NCBI GenBank assembly: GCA_027311205.1
Contig: DAICZI010000035.1
Location: 1 to 9,988, forward strand
DNA length: 9,988 nt
From: Beijerinckiaceae bacterium
GTDB taxonomy: Bacteria; Pseudomonadota; Alphaproteobacteria; Rhizobiales; Beijerinckiaceae
Reading direction: 5' to 3'
Shown here in pieces: positions 4,493-9,988 of this stretch. The first letter of the stretch is position 1. The number at the start of each line of letters is the position of its first letter. The position numbers and the translations under genes were made by a program. A model generated the notes under the pieces. That model searched no databases. It saw nothing but the letters and a program-made list of their open reading frames with translations, and was not told the DNA's origin.

Positions 4493-6918
4493 AACTCACT
4501 CTCCCCTGGCTCGCAGCCCACCTTGAAACCACCGCGCCGCTGGCAACGATTGCCGAGACCCTCACCCGCATCGGGCTGGAGGTGGAAGGTATCGAAAACC
4601 CCGGCGACAGGCTGAAGGGCTTTGTTGTCGCCCATGTGCTGGAGGCGAAGCCGCACCCCAATGCCGACCGCCTGCGCGTCTGCATGGTCGATGTCGGCAC
4701 TGGCAGTCCGGTGCAGGTCGTGTGCGGCGCGCCCAATGCCCGCGCCGACATGAAATCGGTTTTTGCCGCAGCAGGCACCTTTATTCCCGGCAAGAACATC
4801 ACCCTTGGCCAGGGCGTTATTCGCGGCGTCGAATCCAACGGCATGCTCTGTTCTGCCGCCGAGCTGGAGCTTTCCAACGATCACGATGGCATCATTGATC
4901 TGCCCGCCGATGCGTCTGTGGGCATGGCTTATGCCAGCTATGCCAGGCTGGATAGTCCGGTCATCGACATCAATCTGACACCCAACCGGCCCGACGCCGC
5001 CGGCATCCGCGGCATCGCCCGTGATCTTGCCGCTGCGGGCCTTGGCACCCTGAAGCCGCTTGACGCTGCGCCAGTGCCAGGCCATTTTCCCTGCCCCGTT
5101 TCGGCGACGCTGGACGTGCCCGCTCATCTTTGCCCCAAATTTGCGCTGCGGCTGGTGCGCGGCGTCAGGAACGGCGCTTCGCCGCCCTGGTTGCGGGATC
5201 GGCTGAAATCGATCGGCTTGCGCCCGATCAACGCGCTGGTCGACATCACCAATTTCATGACCTTCGATCAGGCTCGCCCGCTGCATGTGTTTGATGCTGA
5301 CAAGGTGAAAGGCGGGCTGGTCATCCGCGAGGCCAGGGAGGGCGAAAGCATTGTCGCGCTGGATGGCCGCACCTATGGCCTGGAGCCGGGCATGGTCGTC
5401 ATCGCCGCTAGTCAGGGTATTGAATCAATTGCCGGCATCATGGGTGGGCAGGCCTCGGGCTGCGATGAAACGACAACCAATGTGCTGATTGAAAGCGCGC
5501 TGTGGGATGCCAGCGACATCGCCCGCTCGGGCCGCAAGCTTGGCATCACCTCAGATGCACGCTACCGCTTCGAGCGTGGTGTTGATCCGGCTTTCTGCGA
5601 GCCCGGCGCGGAAATCGCCACCCGTATGGTGCTGGAGCTTTGCGGCGGCGAGGCTTCTGAGCTTGCCGTGCATGTCCCGCCAGGGTTCGCCCCGGCACCG
5701 CCGCGCATCATCGCCTTCCCCTTTGCTGAAACCGCCCGCCTCACCGGCGTCGATGTTTCGGCGCAGGAAGCCAGCACCATCCTAGCTGCGCTCGGCTTTG
5801 GCGTGGCACCCGGCATCGGCCCCGGTCAGGCGCAGATCACCATCCCCTCCTGGCGCCCCGATATCGAGGGCAAGGCCGATCTGGTTGAAGAAGTCATCCG
5901 CATTGCCGGGATTGCCCGCGTTCAAGCGACGCCGCTGCCCCGGCTGGATGCGGGTGTTGCACGCCCGGTGCTCACTTTGCTGCAAAAGCGTCGCCAGCAG
6001 GCGCAGCGCGCGCTGGCGAGCCTGGGGTTGGTCGAGGCAGTGACATGGTCGTTCATCTCGCAGGATCACGCCAAAGCCTTTGGCGGCGGCGCGCCCGCCT
6101 TGGCGCTCGCCAACCCGATTGCTGCTGACCTTTCCGACATGCGCCCCAGCCTGTTGCCGGGCCTCATCGCCGCCGCCGCCCGCAATGCCGACAAGGGCCT
6201 GGGCGATGTTGCACTTTTTGAGGTCGGCCAGGTCTTTCTGGGCAGCGGCGAGAAAGACCAGCGCCTCAACGCCACCGCCGTGCGCAAGGGCGACGCCGGG
6301 CCGCAGGGCGCAGGACGACATTGGGCGCAGGCGGCGCAAAAGGTCAATTTTGACGACGCCAAACGCGATGGCCTGGCGCTGTTGGCGGCGCTGGGCCTGC
6401 CCGCGCAAAACCTGCAATTGGTGCGCGGCGCGCCGAAATGGTTTCATCCGGGACGCTCGGCGACCCTGCAAATGGGCCCCAGACTGGTGCTCGGCTACCT
6501 CGGCGAATTGCATCCGCAAGTGCTGGAAGCCTTTGGGGTTGACGGGCCTTTGGTCGCTTTCGAGCTGACGCTTGATCAACTGCCCGCGCCCAAAGCCCGT
6601 GCCACCCGCGCCAGGCCGAGGCTTGAAATGCCTGATCTGATGCCGCTGAAGCGCGATTTTGCCTTTACCGTCGATCGCGCCCAGGCGGCGGGCGATGTCG
6701 TCAAGGCCGCGCAGGGGGCTGACAGGACGCTGATCAGCAAAGTCACGCTGTTTGACGTTTATGACGGCCCTGGCACGGCGGAAGGCAAGAAATCCGTGGC
6801 GATTGAAGTGATGCTGCAACCGCGCGACAAAACCCTTACCGAGGCGGAAATCGAGAGCATCAGCCGCAATCTCGTCGCCGAAGTGACCCGCAAAACCGGG
6901 GCCGTGCTGCGCGGCTGA
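4489..6918 (+). CDS. pheT: Phenylalanyl-tRNA synthetase beta subunit
   Basis: The product has 809 residues, close to the usual 790-810. Domains in order: an OB-fold tRNA-binding (EMAP-like) domain, about 40-150, with AKPHPNADRLRVCMVDVG; the B3/B4 domain, about 210-385, which houses editing of misacylated Tyr-tRNA-Phe, including RPINALVDITNFM; the B5 domain, about 406-478, with PSWRPDIEGKADLVEEVIRI; a catalytic-like core, about 490-700, with SFISQDHAKAF; and a C-terminal ferredoxin-like anticodon-binding domain, 713-808, with KRDFAFTVDR and LFDVYDGPG. The frame stays open 71 codons upstream, but MKLTLPWLAAHLETT is the conserved start. No strong Shine-Dalgarno is present: only GAG about 12 bases upstream. 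The ATG overlaps the preceding minicistron stop, so translation may depend on coupling. Pairs with PheS. Confidence 0.97.
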   Translation: MKLTLPWLAAHLETTAPLATIAETLTRIGLEVEGIENPGDRLKGFVVAHVLEAKPHPNADRLRVCMVDVGTGSPVQVVCGAPNARADMKSVFAAAGTFIPGKNITLGQGVIRGVESNGMLCSAAELELSNDHDGIIDLPADASVGMAYASYARLDSPVIDINLTPNRPDAAGIRGIARDLAAAGLGTLKPLDAAPVPGHFPCPVSATLDVPAHLCPKFALRLVRGVRNGASPPWLRDRLKSIGLRPINALVDITNFMTFDQARPLHVFDADKVKGGLVIREAREGESIVALDGRTYGLEPGMVVIAASQGIESIAGIMGGQASGCDETTTNVLIESALWDASDIARSGRKLGITSDARYRFERGVDPAFCEPGAEIATRMVLELCGGEASELAVHVPPGFAPAPPRIIAFPFAETARLTGVDVSAQEASTILAALGFGVAPGIGPGQAQITIPSWRPDIEGKADLVEEVIRIAGIARVQATPLPRLDAGVARPVLTLLQKRRQQAQRALASLGLVEAVTWSFISQDHAKAFGGGAPALALANPIAADLSDMRPSLLPGLIAAAARNADKGLGDVALFEVGQVFLGSGEKDQRLNATAVRKGDAGPQGAGRHWAQAAQKVNFDDAKRDGLALLAALGLPAQNLQLVRGAPKWFHPGRSATLQMGPRLVLGYLGELHPQVLEAFGVDGPLVAFELTLDQLPAPKARATRARPRLEMPDLMPLKRDFAFTVDRAQAAGDVVKAAQGADRTLISKVTLFDVYDGPGTAEGKKSVAIEVMLQPRDKTLTEAEIESISRNLVAEVTRKTGAVLRG

Positions 6919-6951
6919 GCGGCTTGGCCTCGAAGCCCTCGGCATATTTTT
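6917..6951 (+). terminator. Probable terminator after pheT
   Basis: Starting in the pheT TGA, GAG-c-GGCTT (6917-6925) pairs with AAGCC-CTC (6933-6940) around a seven-base loop, an 8-bp stem with one bulged C. After four bases comes TATTTTT (6945-6951). Stem plus T-run fits an intrinsic terminator closing the rpmI-pheT cluster, although the gap between stem and T-run and the bulge weaken it. Confidence 0.4.
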
Positions 6952-6962
6952 CCCACTGCTGG

Positions 6963-6985
6963 GCAGGGTGGTTTGTGCAGGGTGG
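6963..6985. repeat. Direct 9-bp repeat upstream of the efflux operon
   Basis: GCAGGGTGG occurs at 6963-6971 and again at 6977-6985, with start points 14 bases apart. It lies in the 150-base spacer before the adaptor gene, where an operator or promoter would be expected. I cannot match it to a known regulator site, and no regulator gene is adjacent within the window. Confidence 0.3.
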
Positions 6986-7068
6986 CATGTCGCCAAGTGC
7001 TGACCGTCATGCTAGAACCCGGCGCGAGGCAGCGCGAGTCGGCGTGAGCTTGCGGACAGGGCTAGAAA

Positions 7069-8214
7069 ATGCGGCGGGTTTTCGTTTTTATCATTGTGGC
7101 GCTGATTCTGGGCGGCCTCATCGGCGGGCTGACTTATTTCCAGTTCATTTTCAAGCCAGCCATGGTGCGCACCGTCATTTCCAAAATGGTGCAGCCGCCC
7201 ACAGCCGTCGTGGTCGAGGCCGCGCGCACCGAGGCATGGGCCAGCCGGCTTGATGCTATCGGATCATTCACTGCCGTGCAGGGTATCAACATTGCTGCGC
7301 AGGTCGGCGGCATAGCCAAGACGGTCGATTTCAAATCGGGGGCGGATGTGGCCAAGGGTGCCGTGCTGCTTGAAATTGATGACAATGTCGAACAGGCCGA
7401 TCTCAAGTCTGATCTGGCCGCATTGAAGAATGCCACGCTCAACCTGACGCGCCAGCAGCAATTGGTGAACAGCGGCAATGGTGCCAAAGTCAATCTTGAC
7501 GCGGCAATTGCGGCGCGGGATCAGGCTGCTGCCCTCGTCGAGAAAGTCCAGGCGACGATTGCGCAAAAAAGGATTGTGGCTCCCTTCGCCGGACGCCTTG
7601 GCCTGCGCGCGGTGAATATCGGCCAATATGTATCGCCGGGGCTCAGTCTTGGAACCTTGACGAGGCTTGATCCCATATTTGTCGATTTTCCTGTGCCTGA
7701 ACAAGACATCAGCAAAGTTACAGCCGGGAAAGTCGTGGCCATTCGGGCGGATGCCTATCCCGGCCGGGCTTTCAAGGGCGTCATTGCCTCGACGGATGCG
7801 CGGGTCGATCCGGCGACCCGCAATGTCACGGTGCGGGCGAAGGTTGACAATCCCGGACATCTGCTGTTGCCCGGCATGTATGCCAATGTCAGCCTTGACG
7901 AAAGCGCACCTGTCAATGTGGTGACGGTGCCGCGCACGGCGGTCACCTTCTCGCTTTATGGTGACAGCGTCTTTGAGATTGTGCCCTTGCCCGCTGCGCC
8001 GGGCGAGGCCAGCGGTGCTGCCGATCAATTGACCACAAAACAGGTGTTCGTGCGCACCGGCGAGGTTCAGGGTGATCGCATCGCCATTACCCAGGGCCTG
8101 CAAGCCGGAACGCGCGTTGTCACCGAGGGCCAGATCAAGCTGATCCCCCATGCTCGCGTCGTGATTGATGCCAAGGGCGGGCTGAAGCCCCCTGCGGTGA
8201 TGTTGAAAGAATAG
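7069..8214 (+). CDS. RND efflux pump periplasmic adaptor subunit (HlyD/MFP family)
   Basis: A 381-residue membrane fusion protein. A hydrophobic N-terminal segment (about 4-28, VFVFIIVALILGGLIGGL) would anchor it in the inner membrane; there is no lipobox cysteine, so it is not a lipoprotein. A first lipoyl half with AAQVGGIAKTVDFKSGADV (76-94) is followed by an alpha-helical hairpin (about 103-165), then the second lipoyl half with VAPFAGRLGLRAVNIGQYVSPG (170-191). A beta-barrel region with VDPATRNVTVRAKV (246-259) and LLPGMYANV (266-274), and a membrane-proximal domain, complete the chain. Such adaptors link an RND pump to an outer-membrane channel. The ATG is preceded by ACAGGG at 7056-7061. 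The RND gene begins eight bases after the stop, so the two form an operon. The substrate cannot be told. Confidence 0.93.
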   Translation: MRRVFVFIIVALILGGLIGGLTYFQFIFKPAMVRTVISKMVQPPTAVVVEAARTEAWASRLDAIGSFTAVQGINIAAQVGGIAKTVDFKSGADVAKGAVLLEIDDNVEQADLKSDLAALKNATLNLTRQQQLVNSGNGAKVNLDAAIAARDQAAALVEKVQATIAQKRIVAPFAGRLGLRAVNIGQYVSPGLSLGTLTRLDPIFVDFPVPEQDISKVTAGKVVAIRADAYPGRAFKGVIASTDARVDPATRNVTVRAKVDNPGHLLLPGMYANVSLDESAPVNVVTVPRTAVTFSLYGDSVFEIVPLPAAPGEASGAADQLTTKQVFVRTGEVQGDRIAITQGLQAGTRVVTEGQIKLIPHARVVIDAKGGLKPPAVMLKE

Positions 8215-8222
8215 GGCGAAGC

Positions 8223-9988
8223 ATGGCTTTCACCGACATTTTCATCCGTCGGCCCGTCCTTGCGACGGTTGTCAGCCTGCTGATTTTGCTGATCGGCCTG
8301 GTTGCCATCACGAAATTGCAGATCCGGCAATATCCGGAATTGTCGTCGACGACGATTACCATAACCACCGCCTATCCTGGAGCCAGCGCAGATCTGATCC
8401 AGGGCTTTATCACCGCGCCCATCCAGCAGGCGGTCGCCAGCACCGAGGGCATTGATACGCTGGTGTCAAATTCCCAGCAGAACGTCTCGACCATCACATT
8501 GAACCTGCTGCTCAATGCCAATCCTGATCGCGCCATTTCCGATGTGCTCTCCAAGGTCAATCAGGTGAAGGGCTCGTTGCCCAAGGACGCGCTTGATCCA
8601 GTGGTGGTGAAACAGACCGGGCAGAGCACGGCGCTGATGTATATGTCCTTTCTGTCGAAGGACCTGAATTCCTCGCAGATCACCGATTACCTGACCCGCG
8701 TTGTGCAGCCCAAATTGCAGACGGTGGACGGCGTCGCCAGCGCGCAAATCCTGGGTGGCCAGACGTTTGCCATGCGTGTCTGGCTTGATCCCAACAAGAT
8801 GGCGGCGCGTGGCGTGACCGCCGCTGACGTGCGCAATGCGCTGACCACCAATAATTTCACGACGGCTGCAGGGTCGATCAAGGGCAATTACACCGAAACA
8901 AGCATCAACGCCGAGACCTCGCTGGACAGCGCCAATGCCTTTTCCAAACTGGTGGTGGCCGTGCATGGCGACACCTTGACCCGGCTCGGCAATATTGCGC
9001 AGATCCAACTCGGCCCGCAGAGCGTTGATTCATCCTCGGTTTTCGACGGGGTGAAGGCGGTTTTCGTCGGCATTTACGCCACGCCCACCGCCAATCCGCT
9101 GGATGTCATCAACAGCGTGCGCAAGGCCTTCCCTGATGTGCAGGCGCAATTGCCGCCGGGCCTGACCGGTACCATTGCTTATGACGCCACCGAATTCATC
9201 CGCGCCTCGATCTTCGAGGTCGAAAAGACGCTGGCTGAGGCGGCACTCATCGTCATCGTGGTGATTTTCCTGTTCCTTGGCAATCTGCGCTCGACCCTGA
9301 TCCCGATGGTTACGATTCCGCTGTCGCTGGTGGGTGTGATGATCCTGCTGCTGGCGGTGAATTACTCGATCAACCTGCTAACCTTGCTGGCGCTGGTGCT
9401 CGCCATCGGATTAGTGGTCGATGATGCCATTGTGGTGGTCGAAAACATCTACCGGCATATTGAGGAGGGGCTCACGCCCCATGACGCAGCGCTGAAAGGT
9501 GCACGCGAAATTGCCGGGCCGGTGATCACCATGACGATCACGCTGGCGGCGGTTTACGCCCCCATTGGCTTTGTCAGCGGGGTCACGGGTGCCCTGTTTC
9601 GTGAATTCGCCTTTACGCTGGCAGGTGCGGTGATCGTTTCAGGCATGATCGCGCTGACATTGTCGCCCATGATGTGTTCGCGCCTGCTCAAGGCCCCGAG
9701 CGCCAATGGCGGCCTCGCGGCCTGGCTGGACCGGCGGTTTGACGGGCTCCGCCGTCGCTATGAGCGCCGACTGCATTCCACGTTGAATTTCCGCGCCCTG
9801 ACAATATTGATTCTTGTTGCGGTGCTGGGTTTGACGGCGGTCATGTATATTTCGACTCCCAAGGAATTGGCCCCGCCCGAGGATCAAGGCATCCTGTTTG
9901 CCCTCGTCAAAACCCCGCAATATGCCAACCTCGATTATCTTGAGAAAACCACCACGCAGACGCACGATCTGATCGCCCAGATTCCGGA
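8223..9988 (+). CDS. RND efflux transporter, AcrB/HAE-1 family (3' part outside window)
   Basis: The frame is open from this ATG to the window edge: 588 complete codons of the roughly 1,030 usual for the family. The start MAFTDIFIRRPVLATVV is a typical AcrB-like N-terminus leading into TM1 (about 11-30). A large periplasmic porter region follows with YPGASADLI (51-59) and AAGSIKGNY (215-223). TM2-TM6 lie roughly at 337-485, with GLVVDDAIVVVENI at 396-409. Asp400 and Asp401 there match the proton-relay aspartates of AcrB TM4 (Asp407/Asp408). SPMMCSRLL (481-489) and TM7 (about 525-545) follow. It should be a proton-driven trimeric inner-membrane exporter working with the upstream adaptor. The sequence has a MexI/MuxB-like flavour, but substrate and subfamily are uncertain. 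The relay Lys and Thr of TM10/11 fall outside the window. A weak AGGG precedes the ATG. Confidence 0.95.
   Translation, partial: MAFTDIFIRRPVLATVVSLLILLIGLVAITKLQIRQYPELSSTTITITTAYPGASADLIQGFITAPIQQAVASTEGIDTLVSNSQQNVSTITLNLLLNANPDRAISDVLSKVNQVKGSLPKDALDPVVVKQTGQSTALMYMSFLSKDLNSSQITDYLTRVVQPKLQTVDGVASAQILGGQTFAMRVWLDPNKMAARGVTAADVRNALTTNNFTTAAGSIKGNYTETSINAETSLDSANAFSKLVVAVHGDTLTRLGNIAQIQLGPQSVDSSSVFDGVKAVFVGIYATPTANPLDVINSVRKAFPDVQAQLPPGLTGTIAYDATEFIRASIFEVEKTLAEAALIVIVVIFLFLGNLRSTLIPMVTIPLSLVGVMILLLAVNYSINLLTLLALVLAIGLVVDDAIVVVENIYRHIEEGLTPHDAALKGAREIAGPVITMTITLAAVYAPIGFVSGVTGALFREFAFTLAGAVIVSGMIALTLSPMMCSRLLKAPSANGGLAAWLDRRFDGLRRRYERRLHSTLNFRALTILILVAVLGLTAVMYISTPKELAPPEDQGILFALVKTPQYANLDYLEKTTTQTHDLIAQIP

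Noticed and set aside
4249..5286. 345-residue open frame on the - strand over the start of pheT
   Set aside because: Antisense shadow of pheT and the 107-aa gene; composition rich in Arg, His and Gln with no motif.
6924..6950. TTGGCC with TATTTT as a promoter for the efflux operon
   Set aside because: The spacing is only 15 bases and the match is poor; the same T-run fits the pheT terminator better.
5782..6996. 404-residue open frame on the - strand over the end of pheT
   Set aside because: Antisense shadow; pheT on the + strand is certain and the antisense product shows no domain.
7264..8151. 295-residue open frame on the - strand over the adaptor gene
   Set aside because: Antisense shadow of a clear membrane fusion protein.

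Overview
The window looks like chromosomal DNA of a GC-rich alphaproteobacterium. The L20 and L35 proteins, PheS and PheT all read as typical alphaproteobacterial versions, and most of the DNA is coding and GC-rich. I cannot fix the order or genus from sequence alone. All genes I can support lie on the + strand. The long reading frames on the - strand are antisense shadows of these genes.

Region 1 (1-573): the last 27 codons of a protein whose tail resembles the C-terminal coiled coil of valyl-tRNA synthetase, then about 490 bases without a convincing gene. This gap holds a perfect 9-bp inverted repeat, an unusually AT-rich patch with two interleaved 8-bp inverted repeats (a pseudoknot-like order), a TTGACA box and a small hairpin. 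Region 2 (574-1968): a full-length UDP-glucose/GDP-mannose dehydrogenase family protein. It keeps the fold motifs but has lost the catalytic cysteine and several other signature residues. Region 3 (2225-6918): a translation cluster, rpmI (L35), rplT (L20), pheS, an unrecognised 107-aa gene, a possible 18-codon minicistron, and pheT. The last three are joined by two consecutive ATGA stop/start overlaps, which suggests translational coupling into pheT. A hairpin plus T-run directly after pheT is a plausible end for this operon. Region 4 (7069-9988): a two-gene efflux operon with a periplasmic adaptor (HlyD/MFP type) and an RND inner-membrane pump of the AcrB/HAE-1 type, which runs off the right edge.

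The ribosomal and tRNA-synthetase genes are housekeeping. The RND pair should form an envelope efflux pump with an outer-membrane channel encoded elsewhere. I see no mobile element, CRISPR array, tRNA or rRNA. The points most worth a second look are the catalytically degenerate nucleotide-sugar dehydrogenase and the unusual pheS-orf107-minicistron-pheT arrangement. I found no clear evidence of a wholly new multi-gene system.
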